This document shows positions 53,060-63,114 of a DNA stretch of 64,000 bases, in pieces (the first letter of the stretch is position 1; every line of letters begins with the position of its first letter). The stretch comes from Bradyrhizobium sp. sBnM-33 (lineage in GTDB: Bacteria > Pseudomonadota > Alphaproteobacteria > Rhizobiales > Xanthobacteraceae): positions 2,852,001 through 2,916,000 of the forward strand of contig NZ_CP136624.1 of the NCBI RefSeq assembly GCF_032917945.1, given 5' to 3'. The notes under the pieces are model-generated. The model saw nothing but the letters and a program-made list of their open reading frames with translations. It ran no database searches and had not been told where the DNA came from. The position numbers were made by a program, and so were the translations under genes.

Positions 53060-53533
53060 CTACGCGAAATTGTCGCTGCACGCCGCTTCATACGCCGGGG
53101 TTGCCTCCTGCGGCACGGGCGGGACGCTGGTCCGGCTCGACGGCGTGCTGATACGCCGCGCTTCGACAAAAGCGCTCAGCATCGCCAGCGCCAGATCGGC
53201 ATGACGAGCTTCGACGGACTGATCGAGCCAGTCCGGTAGTTCGCGCTGCCGCGACAGCGCGCAGTACCATTCGCCCTCATCATAGGCGATCCGCCGAATC
53301 CGCCATTGCGGCAATTCCAGATCGATCAGCGCCAGCACGGCATCGATCCAGGCGTGAGATTGGATCAATTGCTCGATGCGGGCCGTCTTTGCGCCGTGGG
53401 TATTGGACGGAAACCGCCGGCATACTGCGGCGATGTCGGCGAGGAATTCGACCGTCACGCAGCAAGCGTCGCGAAGTCGATCGCCGAGATCAGTGGTGGT
53501 CCGGTGTTCCAAAAGAATTGACATGGCCGTCAT
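53060..53533 (-). CDS. Unknown 157-aa protein
   Basis: I do not recognise a family. The protein is soluble and helical, with Cys-containing DACCVTVEFLADIAAVCRRF near the N-terminus and RRIAYDEGEWYCALSRQRELPDWLD in the middle. Alternative starts are 53542, 53533 and 53524; the first about 30 codons of the full open frame (from 53635) are unlikely to be coding. It is convergent with fdsA and divergent from the kdp region. Codon use is like that of the neighbours. Confidence 0.6.
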   Translation of the reverse strand: MTAMSILLEHRTTTDLGDRLRDACCVTVEFLADIAAVCRRFPSNTHGAKTARIEQLIQSHAWIDAVLALIDLELPQWRIRRIAYDEGEWYCALSRQRELPDWLDQSVEARHADLALAMLSAFVEARRISTPSSRTSVPPVPQEATPAYEAACSDNFA

Positions 53534-53646
53534 CTCGTTCATTCGCACGGCCGCGACTGCAACCGGACTCCCAAAGTGGCGAAAACGCCATTCGAAAACG
53601 AGTGGGGGCGAGGGGTGAAAATATAGGAACTTCATAAGGGGGCGGG

Positions 53647-53795
53647 CTCTTCCCCTCTCCCCTTGTGCGAGAGGGTGGATCGAATGAGCGGAAGCTCATT
53701 CGAGACGGGTGAGGGGTTTCTATCCGCGGAGATAGACCCCTCATCCCGCGTGGACTTCGTCCACGCCACCTTCTCCCACAAGGGGAGAAGGGAGG
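53647..53795. repeat. Intergenic repeat block with inverted arms
   Basis: The block runs from cttcccctctccccttgtg to ccacaaggggagaaggg, with inner inverted pairs (gatcgaatgagc/gctcattcga and ggggtttctatccgcg/cgcggagatagacccc). It forms a large cruciform-capable structure upstream of the kdp region, another dispersed repeat of the Bradyrhizobium type. Confidence 0.72.
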
Positions 53796-53941
53796 CCGCA
53801 AGTGCGACGGTTCTTTATGAGATTCCTATAACGTCGCCATCCTTCCCGTCTCGAAAACCTATGCGGCCGGTGGCACCTCAGCCCGGAAGAACGCATAGCC
53901 GAATCTTCGGCTGCGCGGTTCACGTCGCAGAGGAACATCCC

Positions 53942-54025
53942 ATGCTGGACCTTGTGATGCTGGCGCTCGCTCTCGGCCTCTTCGTGGCGGGCATTGGTTA
54001 TGCCTATGTCTGCGAGCGGCTCTAA
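53942..54025 (+). CDS. 27-aa membrane peptide upstream of kdpF
   Basis: A tiny open frame encodes MLDLVMLALALGLFVAGIGY plus a short AYVCERL tail, i.e. one hydrophobic span of about 20 residues and a charged end. It precedes kdpF by 70 bases on the same strand. The single-span form is like KdpF, a stabilising peptide of the potassium pump, but the sequence is different. Whether it is translated is not proven; the preserved hydrophobic frame is the main evidence. Confidence 0.55.
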   Translation: MLDLVMLALALGLFVAGIGYAYVCERL

Positions 54026-54027
54026 AA

Positions 54028-54080
54028 CGTTGACGCGCTTTCTTCACGCGAACCGGAATCCACTTCGCTCGAAAACGCTA
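54028..54080. repeat. Palindromic repeat between the small ORF and kdpF
   Basis: gttgacgcgctttcttcacg ... ccacttcgctcgaaaacgct is an imperfect inverted element with the central ccgga motif, of a type often seen between genes in Bradyrhizobium. It directly follows the stop of the 27-aa ORF. Confidence 0.6.
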
Positions 54081-54094
54081 TGGAGGAGAGCGCC

Positions 54095-54184
54095 ATGATC
54101 TTCGATTACTCGCTCGCCGGCCTCGTCTCGCTTGGCCTGCTGTTCTACCTGACCTACGCGCTGCTGCGTCCCGAGCGATTTTGA
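54095..54184 (+). CDS. kdpF: Potassium-transporting ATPase small subunit KdpF
   Basis: KdpF is a single-span peptide that stabilises the KdpABC complex. The 29-residue product (MIFDYSLAGLVSLGLLFYLT followed by YALLRPERF) matches the family in length, hydrophobic span and the conserved ALLRPERF end. A ribosome binding site ggaggag lies 8 bases before the ATG. It opens the kdp operon, followed by another tiny ORF and kdpA. Confidence 0.9.
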   Translation: MIFDYSLAGLVSLGLLFYLTYALLRPERF

Positions 54185-54191
54185 ACCGGTC

Positions 54192-54281
54192 ATGACCACG
54201 CTCGCCGCCATCGCGCTGGCGTTCCTTGCGACCGCGGCGCTGCTCGTCATGCTGCTGCGGGTGCCGCTGCCTGCAAGGTAA
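54192..54281 (+). CDS. Second small membrane peptide between kdpF and kdpA
   Basis: A 29-codon frame starts 7 bases after the kdpF stop and ends 18 bases before kdpA. It encodes MTTLAAIALAFLATAALLVM then LLRVPLPAR, one hydrophobic span with a basic end, much like KdpF in design but different in sequence. Position within the operon and membrane character suggest a real accessory peptide. There is no proof of translation. Confidence 0.6.
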   Translation: MTTLAAIALAFLATAALLVMLLRVPLPAR

Positions 54282-54299
54282 TACGAAGGACACTCACCC

Positions 54300-56003
54300 A
54301 TGACACTTATCGGCTGGTTTCAGATTTTGCTGTACTGCGCGATCGTGGTCGCGCTCGTAAAGCCGCTCGGCTGGTACATGACGCGCGTCTTCAACGGCGA
54401 GCGCACGCTCCTCTCTCCGATCCTGCGGCCGGTCGAGGCTGGGCTATACTGGATCGGCGGCGTCGATGAAAAGCGCGAGCAGCATTGGTTGACCTACACG
54501 GTCGCGATGCTGCTGTTCCATATCGGCGGCTTCCTCGTCATCTACGGCCTGATGCGGCTGCAGGCGCTGCTGCCGTTCAACCCGGCGGGGCAATTGGCCG
54601 TCGCCCAGGACCTATCCTTCAATACCGCGATCTCCTTCATCACCAACACCAACTGGCAGAACTACGGCGGCGAAAGCACGCTGTCGTACCTGACGCAGAT
54701 GCTGGGCCTGACGCATCAGAACTTCCTGTCCGCCGCGACCGGTATTGCGCTCGCAGTTGCTCTGATCCGTGGTTTCTCCCGTTCCTCGATGCGCACGATC
54801 GGCAATTTCTGGATCGACGTCACGCGCTGCACGCTTTACGTGCTGCTGCCGATCTGCATCCTCTATACGCTGTTCCTGGTGTGGCAGGGTATACCGCAGA
54901 CGCTCGGCGCCTACGTCGAGGCGACCACGTTGGAAGGTGGCAGGCAGACCATCGCGGTCGGCCCTGTCGCTTCGCAGGTCGCCATCAAAATGCTCGGCAC
55001 CAATGGCGGCGGCTTCTTCAATGCCAACGCCTCCCATCCCTTTGAAAATCCCACCGCGCTGTCGAACTTCGTGCAGATGATCTCTATCTTTGCGCTCGGT
55101 GCGGCGCTGACCAACGTGTTCGGCCGCATGGTCGGCAACCAGCGGCAAGGCTGGGCGATTCTGGCCGTTATGGGCGTGCTGTTTCTCTCGGGCGTCGCCG
55201 TCACCTATTGGGCCGAAGCCAACGGCACCTCGACGCTCCATGCGCTCGGGCTTTCCGGCGGCAACATGGAAGGCAAGGAAGTCCGCTTCGGCATCGTTGC
55301 CTCCTCACTCTTTGCGGTCATCACCACGGCGGCCTCCTGCGGCGCCGTCAATGCCATGCATGACTCGTTCACCGCGCTGGGTGGCATGATCCCGCTGATC
55401 AACATGCAGCTTGGCGAAATCATCGTCGGCGGCGTTGGCGCGGGGCTTTACGGCATGCTGCTGTTCGTCGTGCTGGCGATCTTCGTCGCCGGGCTGATGG
55501 TCGGCCGCACGCCGGAATATGTCGGCAAGAAGATCGAGGCCCGCGAGGTCAAGATGGCGATGCTCGCGATCCTGGTGCTGCCCTTGATGTATCTCGGCTG
55601 GACCGCGGTCGCCGTGGTGCTACCGTCGGCGGTAGCGTCGATGGCCAATGCCGGTCCGCACGGCTTTACCGAAGTGCTCTATGCCTTCACCTCGGCGACC
55701 GGCAATAACGGCTCAGCCTTCGGCGGCCTGACTGGCAATACCTTGTTCTACAATCTGACGCTCGCAAGTTCGATGTTCGTCGGCCGCTTCTTCATGATCG
55801 TGCCGGCAATGGCGCTGGCGGGTTCGCTCGCCGCCAAGAAATCGATCCCGCCCTCGGCCGGCACGCTGCCGACCACCGGCGGCCTGTTTGTCGGCCTCGT
55901 CGTTGGCGTGATCCTGATCATCGGCGGCCTGACCTTCTTCCCGGCGCTGGCGCTCGGGCCGATCGTCGAGCACCTGGCGATGAACGCCAACACCTTGTTC
56001 TGA
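54300..56003 (+). CDS. kdpA: Potassium-transporting ATPase, K+-binding subunit KdpA
   Basis: KdpA is the channel-like subunit that selects K+ and passes it through the membrane. The 567-residue protein has about ten membrane spans and the four selectivity-filter regions of the superfamily, for example [40 protein letters not shown], and [18 protein letters not shown]. The start is an ATG behind gaagga. It is followed 24 bases later by kdpB. Confidence 0.96.
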   Translation: MTLIGWFQILLYCAIVVALVKPLGWYMTRVFNGERTLLSPILRPVEAGLYWIGGVDEKREQHWLTYTVAMLLFHIGGFLVIYGLMRLQALLPFNPAGQLAVAQDLSFNTAISFITNTNWQNYGGESTLSYLTQMLGLTHQNFLSAATGIALAVALIRGFSRSSMRTIGNFWIDVTRCTLYVLLPICILYTLFLVWQGIPQTLGAYVEATTLEGGRQTIAVGPVASQVAIKMLGTNGGGFFNANASHPFENPTALSNFVQMISIFALGAALTNVFGRMVGNQRQGWAILAVMGVLFLSGVAVTYWAEANGTSTLHALGLSGGNMEGKEVRFGIVASSLFAVITTAASCGAVNAMHDSFTALGGMIPLINMQLGEIIVGGVGAGLYGMLLFVVLAIFVAGLMVGRTPEYVGKKIEAREVKMAMLAILVLPLMYLGWTAVAVVLPSAVASMANAGPHGFTEVLYAFTSATGNNGSAFGGLTGNTLFYNLTLASSMFVGRFFMIVPAMALAGSLAAKKSIPPSAGTLPTTGGLFVGLVVGVILIIGGLTFFPALALGPIVEHLAMNANTLF

Positions 56004-56027
56004 TCGAATCCGTCAGGAGTGACATCC

Positions 56028-58145
56028 ATGGAAACCATGAAATTGCAGAAAAAGGCGACGGCGTCGGCGATGTTCGATCCGAACATCGTGCTGCTGGCAA
56101 TCCGCGCGGCCTTTGCAAAACTCGATCCGCGGCTGATGGTGAAGAACCCCGTGATGTTCGTGGTGGAGGTCGTGGCCGCGCTGACCACCGTCATCTTCCT
56201 GCGCCATCTGGTGACCGGCGGCGAGAGCCTCGCCTTCACGTTCCAGATCATCCTGTGGCTGTGGTTCACGGTGCTGTTCGCCAATTTTGCGGAGGCCGTT
56301 GCCGAAGGCCGCGGCAAGGCGCAGGCTGAGTCGTTGAAGAAGACCCGCACCGAGAGCAAGGCCAAGCTGCTGGAGGGTCCCGACCGCAACTATCGACTGG
56401 TTTCCGGCACCAGCCTGAAGGTCGGCGACGTCGTCCTGGTCGAGGCCGGTGACAACATTCCCAGCGATGGCGAGGTGATCGAAGGCGTCGCATCCGTGAA
56501 CGAGGCGGCGATCACGGGTGAGTCCGCGCCAGTAATCCGCGAATCCGGCGGTGACCGCTCGGCGGTAACCGGCGGCACGCAAGTGCTGTCGGACTGGATC
56601 CGCGTTCGGATCACGGCGGCGCAAGGTTCGACCTTCATCGACCGCATGATCAAGCTGGTGGAAGGAGCGGAGCGGCAGAAGACACCGAACGAGATCGCGC
56701 TCAATATTCTGCTCGCAGGCCTGACCATCATCTTCGTGTTCGCCACCGTGACGATCCCGAGCTATGCGGCCTATGCCGGCGGCTCGATTTCGGTGGTGGT
56801 GCTGGTGGCGCTGTTCGTCACGCTGATTCCGACCACCATCGGCGCGCTGCTGTCGGCGATCGGTATCGCCGGCATGGACCGGCTGGTGCGCTTCAACGTG
56901 CTCGCGATGTCCGGCCGGGCGGTGGAGGCCGCCGGCGACGTCGACACGCTGCTGCTGGACAAGACCGGCACCATCACGCTCGGCAACCGGCAGGCGACGG
57001 CGTTTCGCCCCTTGCGCGGTGTCACCGAACATGAGTTGGCCGATGCGGCGCAGCTCGCGTCGCTCGCTGACGAGACGCCGGAAGGCCGCTCGATCGTCGT
57101 GCTGGCGAAAGAGAAATACGGCATCCGCGGCCGCGACATGAAGGAGCTCAATGCGACCTTCATTGCCTTCACCGCGCAGACACGCATGAGCGGCATCGAT
57201 GCCGGCTCTTCCTCGGTGCGCAAGGGCGCCGTGGACGCGATCCTGAACTACGTCGATGGCGGCGGCGCGGTCCGCGCGGTCGCCTCTGGCAACGCAACGC
57301 GCGCGCTGCAATCGGGCGCCACATCGGACACGGCCCTTGAAATTCAGGCAATTTCGGATGAGATCGCCAAGGCCGGCGGCACGCCGCTGGCGGTCGCCAA
57401 AGACGGTAAACTGCTCGGCGTCGTGCATCTGAAGGATATCGTCAAGGGTGGCATCCGCGAGCGCTTTGCCGAACTGCGCCGCATGGGCATTCGCACCGTG
57501 ATGATCACCGGCGACAATCCGATGACCGCAGCCGCCATCGCGGCCGAGGCCGGCGTCGACGACTTTCTGGCGCAGGCGACGCCCGAGGACAAGCTGAAGC
57601 TGATCCGCGACGAGCAGGCCAAGGGCAAACTGGTCGCGATGTGCGGCGACGGCACCAACGACGCGCCGGCGCTGGCGCAGGCCGACGTCGGCGTCGCCAT
57701 GAATACCGGCACCCAGGCCGCCCGGGAGGCCGGCAACATGGTCGATCTCGATTCCAACCCGACCAAGCTGATCGAAGTGGTCGAGATCGGCAAGCAGTTG
57801 TTGATGACGCGCGGTGCGCTGACCACGTTCTCGATCGCCAACGACGTCGCAAAGTATTTCGCCATCATCCCGGCGATGTTCCTGGCGTTCTACCCGCAGC
57901 TCGAAGTCCTCAACGTCATGCACCTCGCAAGCCCGCAGAGCGCCATCCTGTCGGCGATTATCTTCAACGCGCTGATCATCGTCGCGCTGATTCCGCTGGC
58001 GCTGCAAGGCGTCGCCTATCGCGCAGTCGGGGCGGGTGCGCTTCTGCGCCGTAACCTGCTGATCTACGGCTTGGGCGGCATCATCGTTCCCTTTATCGGC
58101 ATCAAGGCTATCGACCTGGCGGTTGTGGGTTTGGGCCTAGCTTGA
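56028..58145 (+). CDS. kdpB: Potassium-transporting P-type ATPase KdpB
   Basis: KdpB is the catalytic ATP-hydrolysing subunit of the high-affinity potassium pump. The phosphorylated Asp is residue 311 in [12 protein letters not shown]; other P-type motifs are the [13 protein letters not shown] actuator loop and [21 protein letters not shown]. The length is 705 residues. The ATG at 56028 has a well-placed caggag; a GTG at 56019 overlaps that site and is less likely. A palindromic repeat lies between kdpB and kdpC. Confidence 0.96.
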   Translation: METMKLQKKATASAMFDPNIVLLAIRAAFAKLDPRLMVKNPVMFVVEVVAALTTVIFLRHLVTGGESLAFTFQIILWLWFTVLFANFAEAVAEGRGKAQAESLKKTRTESKAKLLEGPDRNYRLVSGTSLKVGDVVLVEAGDNIPSDGEVIEGVASVNEAAITGESAPVIRESGGDRSAVTGGTQVLSDWIRVRITAAQGSTFIDRMIKLVEGAERQKTPNEIALNILLAGLTIIFVFATVTIPSYAAYAGGSISVVVLVALFVTLIPTTIGALLSAIGIAGMDRLVRFNVLAMSGRAVEAAGDVDTLLLDKTGTITLGNRQATAFRPLRGVTEHELADAAQLASLADETPEGRSIVVLAKEKYGIRGRDMKELNATFIAFTAQTRMSGIDAGSSSVRKGAVDAILNYVDGGGAVRAVASGNATRALQSGATSDTALEIQAISDEIAKAGGTPLAVAKDGKLLGVVHLKDIVKGGIRERFAELRRMGIRTVMITGDNPMTAAAIAAEAGVDDFLAQATPEDKLKLIRDEQAKGKLVAMCGDGTNDAPALAQADVGVAMNTGTQAAREAGNMVDLDSNPTKLIEVVEIGKQLLMTRGALTTFSIANDVAKYFAIIPAMFLAFYPQLEVLNVMHLASPQSAILSAIIFNALIIVALIPLALQGVAYRAVGAGALLRRNLLIYGLGGIIVPFIGIKAIDLAVVGLGLA

Positions 58146-58155
58146 ATCCAACCGT

Positions 58156-58241
58156 CATTCGAGTGAAGCGAAGCGACGAAGCAATCCATTCTTTTCTTTG
58201 TTAGGCGACATGGATTGCTTCGCTTCGCTCGCAATGACGGA
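58156..58241. repeat. Palindromic repeat inside the kdp operon
   Basis: gtcattcgagtgaagcgaag ... and ... cttcgcttcgctcgcaatgac form a long imperfect inverted repeat, with the inner arms gaagcaatccat and atggattgcttc perfect. It lies between kdpB and kdpC, so the transcript may form a strong hairpin there that changes the kdpC level or stability. It is a dispersed repeat type found widely in this group. Confidence 0.82.
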
Positions 58242-58261
58242 AACACTTACGGAGACACACC

Positions 58262-58864
58262 ATGATTCGCGAAATCCGCCCCGCCATCCTCATCCTGCTC
58301 CTGCTCACCGCGATCACCGGCCTTGCCTATCCGCTGGCGATGACCGCAATCGCCGGCGTGATCTTCCCGAAACAGGCGCAAGGCAGCCTGATCGAGAAGG
58401 ACGGCAAGATCATCGGGTCCGCTTTGATCGGGCAGGAGTTCAAAGACGATAAATATTTCCACGGTCGCCCGTCCGCGACCTCGGCGCCGGACCCCGCGGA
58501 TTCCACCAAGACTGTGTCTTCGCCCTATAACGCCGCCAGTTCGGGCGGCTCCAATCTCGGGCCGACCAGCAAGGCGCTAGCCGACCGAATCAAGGACGAC
58601 GTCGAAAAGCTGATGACGGAAAATCCTTCCGCGCCCGTGCCGGTCGATCTCGTCACCACCTCCGGCAGCGGTCTCGATCCGAATATCTCGCCTGAGGGCG
58701 CGCTATTCCAGGTCCCACGGATCGCAAAAGCCCGCAACCTGCCGGAGGCCCGGGTCCGCCAACTGGTCACGGAGCACATCCAAGGCCGCATGGCTGGATT
58801 GCTCGGCGAGCCCCGCGTTAACGTATTGGCGCTGAATCTGGCACTGGACGAGGCCTCCAAATGA
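58262..58864 (+). CDS. kdpC: Potassium-transporting ATPase subunit KdpC
   Basis: KdpC is the single-span subunit that assists ATP binding by KdpB. The 200-residue protein has an N-terminal membrane segment ([20 protein letters not shown]) and the conserved periplasmic motifs [29 protein letters not shown] and [22 protein letters not shown]. The ATG follows acggagacacacc. The kdpD gene starts 41 bases downstream. Confidence 0.95.
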   Translation: MIREIRPAILILLLLTAITGLAYPLAMTAIAGVIFPKQAQGSLIEKDGKIIGSALIGQEFKDDKYFHGRPSATSAPDPADSTKTVSSPYNAASSGGSNLGPTSKALADRIKDDVEKLMTENPSAPVPVDLVTTSGSGLDPNISPEGALFQVPRIAKARNLPEARVRQLVTEHIQGRMAGLLGEPRVNVLALNLALDEASK

Positions 58865-58905
58865 GAGCCGCTAGGCCCGTCGAAGGGTGAGGACTATATT
58901 GCCGC

Positions 58906-61623
58906 ATGGTCCAAGCCCGCCGCGACCCCGAACAGCGTCCCTCGCCGGAAGCACTGCTGGAGGCAGCGCGGCGCGAGGAAAGCCGCGCTGGCAAGCTCAA
59001 GATCTTTGTCGGCGCCGCGCCCGGCGTCGGCAAGACCTATGAGATGCTGCAGAGCGCCCACGCCAAGAAGAAGGCGGGCGCCGACGTCGTGATTGGCATC
59101 GTCGAAACCCACGGCCGGGCTGAAACCGAAGTGCTTCTGAACGGCCTCGAGGTGCTGCCGCGCCGACGGTTTGCCTACAAGGAGCAGACGCTCGAGGAGA
59201 TGGACCTGGATGCGCTGATCGCGCGACGGCCGCAGATCGCGCTCGTCGACGAGCTCGCTCACACCAATGCGCCTGGCAGCCGGCATCCCAAACGCTATCT
59301 CGATGTCGAGGAACTGCTGTCGCACGGCATCGACGTTTATACCGCCGTCAATATCCAGCACATTGAAAGCCTCAACGACGTGGTCGCGCAGATCACGCAT
59401 GTGCGGGTCCGCGAGACCGTGCCGGACAGGATGTTCGACCGCGCCGACGCCATCGAGTTGATCGACCTGACGCCCGACGACCTGATCCAGCGGCTCAAGG
59501 AAGGCAAGGTCTACGTCCCCAAGCAGGCCGAGCGCGCGCTGGAGCACTATTTCTCGCCGGGCAATCTCACGGCGCTGCGCGAACTAGCGCTGCGGCGTAC
59601 CGCGGAGCGCGTCGACGAGCAGTTGCTCACTCATATGCAGGCCAATGCGATCGCCGGGCCCTGGGCGGCGGGCGAGCGCATCCTGGTTTGCGTCAGTGAA
59701 GATCCGCGGGCAGCGGGGTTGGTGCGATATACCAAGCGGCTGGCGGACCGGCTGCACGCGCAATGGACCGCTGTTAGCATCGAGACGCGCCGTAGCCTGC
59801 AACTGACCGACGAGCAGCGCGACCGACTGGCCGACACCATGCGGCTGGCGGAAGCGCTGGGCGGCGAGGCGCTCACCATTCCCGGCGTCGGCCGCCGCAT
59901 CGCCGACGACCTGATCAATTTCGCGCACGCCAACAACGTCACCCAGATCATCATCGGCAAGTCGACCCGCTCGTGGTGGTTCGAACTGACGCGCGGTTCT
60001 GTCGTGCACGATCTGGTGCGCCGCGCCGGCCATATCAGCGTCCATGTCATCGCCGGCGACGAACAGGGCGTGGCGAAAGCGGCGGTGCAGACCGCGGCGC
60101 GGCAGGAGCCGTTCAATCCGCGGCCCTATCTGATGGCGCTGCTGTTCGTCGCGCTCGGTCTCGGCGCCGCTGTACTGATCCGACCCATGTTCGGCGGCAT
60201 CGAGAATGTCGATCTGGTGTTCCTCACCGCCGTCGTGAGTGTGGCCGTTCGCTACGGGCTGTTTCCCTCGCTTCTGGCGAGCGTCGCGGCGTCGCTGTGC
60301 TACAATTTCTTTTTCCTGCCGCCGGTCCACACCTTCACCATCACCGATCCGACCAATGTCGCGGCGTTCTTCTTCTTCATGCTGATTGCGCTCCTGGTCT
60401 CCAATGTCGCAGCGCGGGTGCGCGTTCAGGCCGATACGGCGATCGGCCGGGTTCGCACCACCGAATCGCTCTACGCTTTCAGCCGCAAGCTGGCGGGTAC
60501 GGCGACGCTCGACGACGTGCTGTGGGCGACCGCGTACCAGGCCGCGTTGTTGCTCAAAGTGCGGGTGGTGCTGCTGTTGCCGGAAGCGGGCGTGTTGACG
60601 GTCAAGTCGGGTTATCCTCCGGAAGATCAACTCGACCAGGCCGATCTCGCCGCGGCCAACTGGGCCTGGAGCAACGATCGTCCGGCCGGACGCGGATCAG
60701 ATACGCTGCCGGGAGCAAAAAGGTTGTTCCTGCCGATGCGAACCGGGCGCGGCGCGATCGGCGTCATCGGCATCGACGACGACCGCACCGGTCCCTTGCT
60801 GACGCCGGATCAGCGCCGCCTGCTGGATGCGCTGGTCGATCAGGGCGCGCTGGCGATCGAGCGTGTGCTGCTGGTGGAGGACATGGACCGGGTCAAGCGC
60901 ACGGTGGAATCCGACCGGCTGCGCGGCGCGCTCTTGACCTCGATCTCGCATGATCTCAAGACGCCGCTGGCTTCCGTGCTCGGCGCCGCCTCTACCATGC
61001 GCGACCTCGACTCCAGCCTGACGGACCCGCAAAAGCGCGACCTGCTGGCCACCGTGATCGACGAATCGGAGCGCCTCAATCGCTTCATCGCCAACCTGCT
61101 CGACATGACCAAGCTCGAATCCGGCGCCATCGTGCCGAACGCGGCGCGGCACGATGTCGGCGAGATCGTCGGCAGCGCGCTGCGCCGGGCCGGCAAAATC
61201 CTGGAGCGGCACAAGGTGTCGCTGGAATTGTCCGCTGACTTGCCGATGCTGGAGCTTGACGCCGTGCTTTTCGAACAGGTGCTGTTCAATCTGCTCGACA
61301 ATGCCGCCAAATACTCGCCTGCGGGTACCACGATATCGGTCAGGAGCGCGCGGGATCGGGATTCCGTCTCGCTGCAGATCCTGGACGAGGGCAACGGCAT
61401 CCCACCGGCGGAGCTGGAAAGCGTGTTCGACAAATTCTATCGTGCCCAAAAGGGCGACCACGTTCGTCCCGGCACCGGGCTGGGGCTCGCCATTTCGCGC
61501 GGTTTCGTCGAGGCGATGCATGGCACGATATCGGCCGCCAATCGCAGCGATCGCTCTGGAGCCATCATCACTATTCGTCTGCCCGTCCCGGCCTCCGATA
61601 GCGCGCTGGATACCGCCGCATGA
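58906..61623 (+). CDS. kdpD: Sensor histidine kinase KdpD
   Basis: KdpD senses potassium limitation and phosphorylates KdpE. The 905-residue protein has the N-terminal KdpD domain with Walker A GAAPGVGKTYEMLQ and ALVDELAHTNAPGSRH, a universal-stress-like domain (about 250-370), four membrane spans (about 405-510), a GAF-type region, and the kinase core with His 682 in SISHDLKTPLASV, N box LLDNAAKYSPAG and G boxes. It is coupled to kdpE by a 4-base overlap. Confidence 0.95.
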   Translation: MVQARRDPEQRPSPEALLEAARREESRAGKLKIFVGAAPGVGKTYEMLQSAHAKKKAGADVVIGIVETHGRAETEVLLNGLEVLPRRRFAYKEQTLEEMDLDALIARRPQIALVDELAHTNAPGSRHPKRYLDVEELLSHGIDVYTAVNIQHIESLNDVVAQITHVRVRETVPDRMFDRADAIELIDLTPDDLIQRLKEGKVYVPKQAERALEHYFSPGNLTALRELALRRTAERVDEQLLTHMQANAIAGPWAAGERILVCVSEDPRAAGLVRYTKRLADRLHAQWTAVSIETRRSLQLTDEQRDRLADTMRLAEALGGEALTIPGVGRRIADDLINFAHANNVTQIIIGKSTRSWWFELTRGSVVHDLVRRAGHISVHVIAGDEQGVAKAAVQTAARQEPFNPRPYLMALLFVALGLGAAVLIRPMFGGIENVDLVFLTAVVSVAVRYGLFPSLLASVAASLCYNFFFLPPVHTFTITDPTNVAAFFFFMLIALLVSNVAARVRVQADTAIGRVRTTESLYAFSRKLAGTATLDDVLWATAYQAALLLKVRVVLLLPEAGVLTVKSGYPPEDQLDQADLAAANWAWSNDRPAGRGSDTLPGAKRLFLPMRTGRGAIGVIGIDDDRTGPLLTPDQRRLLDALVDQGALAIERVLLVEDMDRVKRTVESDRLRGALLTSISHDLKTPLASVLGAASTMRDLDSSLTDPQKRDLLATVIDESERLNRFIANLLDMTKLESGAIVPNAARHDVGEIVGSALRRAGKILERHKVSLELSADLPMLELDAVLFEQVLFNLLDNAAKYSPAGTTISVRSARDRDSVSLQILDEGNGIPPAELESVFDKFYRAQKGDHVRPGTGLGLAISRGFVEAMHGTISAANRSDRSGAIITIRLPVPASDSALDTAA

Positions 61624-62309
61624 ACGCCGCCCAGATCAAGGTTTTGGTGATCGACGACGAGCCGCCGATCCGCAAATTGTTGCGGATGGGGTTGAGCACG
61701 CAGGGCTACGACATCCTCGAAGCGCCCAGCGGCAAAATCGCGCTGGAGAAGCTCGCGGAAGGCCCGGCGCTGATCATCCTCGATCTTGGCCTGCCCGACA
61801 TCCAGGGCCATGATCTCCTGCGCATGATCCGCGGCCGCAACGAGAGCGTGCCGATCGTGGTGCTGTCGAGCCGCGGCGACGAGGCCGGCAAGGTGCAGGC
61901 GCTCGACCTCGGCGCCGACGATTATCTGACCAAGCCGTTCGGCATGGACGAGTTGCTGGCGCGGATGCGCACAGCGCTCCGGCACCAATTGCAGGTGCAG
62001 GGCGAACGGCCGGTATTCCGCGCGGGTAATCTCTCGGTCGACCTGGTGCGCCGCATCGTCAAGGTCGGCGAGCGCGAAGTAAAACTCTCGCCGAAGGAGT
62101 ATGAATTGCTGCGCGTTCTGGTGCAGCATGCCGGCAAGGTGCTGACCCATCGCTTCCTGTTGAAGGAGCTGTGGGACGAACTGACCGATGCGCAATACCT
62201 GCGTGTTTATGTCCGCCAGCTCCGCCAGAAGATCGAAGCCGATCCCGAGCGTCCGCAGTTCGTGCTGACCGAGACGGGGATTGGGTATCGGTTGCGCGCA
62301 CCGGATTGA
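61620..62309 (+). CDS. kdpE: Response regulator KdpE
   Basis: KdpE is the OmpR/PhoB-type regulator that turns on the kdp operon. The 229-residue protein has a receiver domain with phosphorylated Asp 55 (LIILDLGLPDIQG), Lys in YLTKPFGMDEL, and a C-terminal winged helix (LSPKEYELLRVLVQHAGKVLTHRFLL, then RVYVRQLRQKIE). It overlaps the kdpD stop (atga). Confidence 0.95.
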   Translation: MNAAQIKVLVIDDEPPIRKLLRMGLSTQGYDILEAPSGKIALEKLAEGPALIILDLGLPDIQGHDLLRMIRGRNESVPIVVLSSRGDEAGKVQALDLGADDYLTKPFGMDELLARMRTALRHQLQVQGERPVFRAGNLSVDLVRRIVKVGEREVKLSPKEYELLRVLVQHAGKVLTHRFLLKELWDELTDAQYLRVYVRQLRQKIEADPERPQFVLTETGIGYRLRAPD

Positions 62310-62463
62310 TCAAACCTCCGATGGCCGAGATCCCCGCACTTGATCGGTCGCGCGGGTCGGCTTGCCGCACGCGGCATCACCAAGAAGGGGTATGCTTCCC
62401 TGCGAAACCTGCCCCGGGTTGGACCGTCCATCCAGGTGGTTCAGAGCAGGAGGGCGTACGGCC

Positions 62464-63069
62464 ATGGCTGAGAGCGTCATGTATCACGAAGGTAACAGGC
62501 AATTGCAGGATCGGTTCGACAGCCGCCGGATTTCGGACCGGCTGGAAGAGAAGCTGATGCGCAAGGAATTCACAGCCGACGACAAGCAGTTCATCGAAAG
62601 CTTGCCATACTTCTTCCTGGCGACGGCCGATGCCGAAGGCCGGCCCGATTGCTCATTCAAGGGCGGCGCGCCGGGTTTTGTGCGCATCACCGGGCCGTCC
62701 GAGCTCGCATTTCCCGACTATGACGGCAACGGCATGTTCAAGAGTCTCGGCAACATCGTCGTCAATGCCGATGTCGGCCTGCTGTTCATTGCCATGCACG
62801 ACAAGCCGCGGCGGCTGCGGGTCAACGGCAGCGCCAGCGTGAGCGACAGCGACCCGCTGCTGTCGGACACCGTTGGCGCGCAGCTCATCGTTCGCGTGAC
62901 CGCGCGCGCGATCTTCCCGAACTGTCCACGTTATATTCCGACGATGAGTTCGATCGAACCGTCGATCTATGTGCCTCAAGCCGGACAGGACGCGCCGGAG
63001 CCGGCGTGGAAAGGCTTTGCAGACTTCAAAGACTGCATCCATCCGCGGCAACCGACATTCAAGGGTTAA
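62464..63069 (+). CDS. Pyridoxamine 5'-phosphate oxidase-like flavin-binding protein
   Basis: The 201-residue protein has the PNPOx-like split-barrel pattern: IESLPYFFLATADAEGRPDCSF-type first strands, then FKSLGNIVVNADVGLLFI and RRLRVNGSASV, where FMN would bind. Proteins of this group are often general flavin or haem/F420-type reductases rather than true PdxH. The ATG at 62464 follows ggagggc. Its convergent neighbour is a MocR-type regulator, a family often linked to pyridoxal phosphate, but no functional link is shown. Confidence 0.8.
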   Translation: MAESVMYHEGNRQLQDRFDSRRISDRLEEKLMRKEFTADDKQFIESLPYFFLATADAEGRPDCSFKGGAPGFVRITGPSELAFPDYDGNGMFKSLGNIVVNADVGLLFIAMHDKPRRLRVNGSASVSDSDPLLSDTVGAQLIVRVTARAIFPNCPRYIPTMSSIEPSIYVPQAGQDAPEPAWKGFADFKDCIHPRQPTFKG

Positions 63070-63114
63070 GCGGGCAACCGTCCGGTCGCGCGAACAGGCC
63101 TGGGCCGTGTACTC

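Noticed and set aside
56013..58007. A 664-codon minus-strand frame opposite kdpB
   Set aside because: It has an Asp/Arg/Gln/His-rich composition typical of antisense GC-rich frames and lies fully inside the well-supported kdpB gene.
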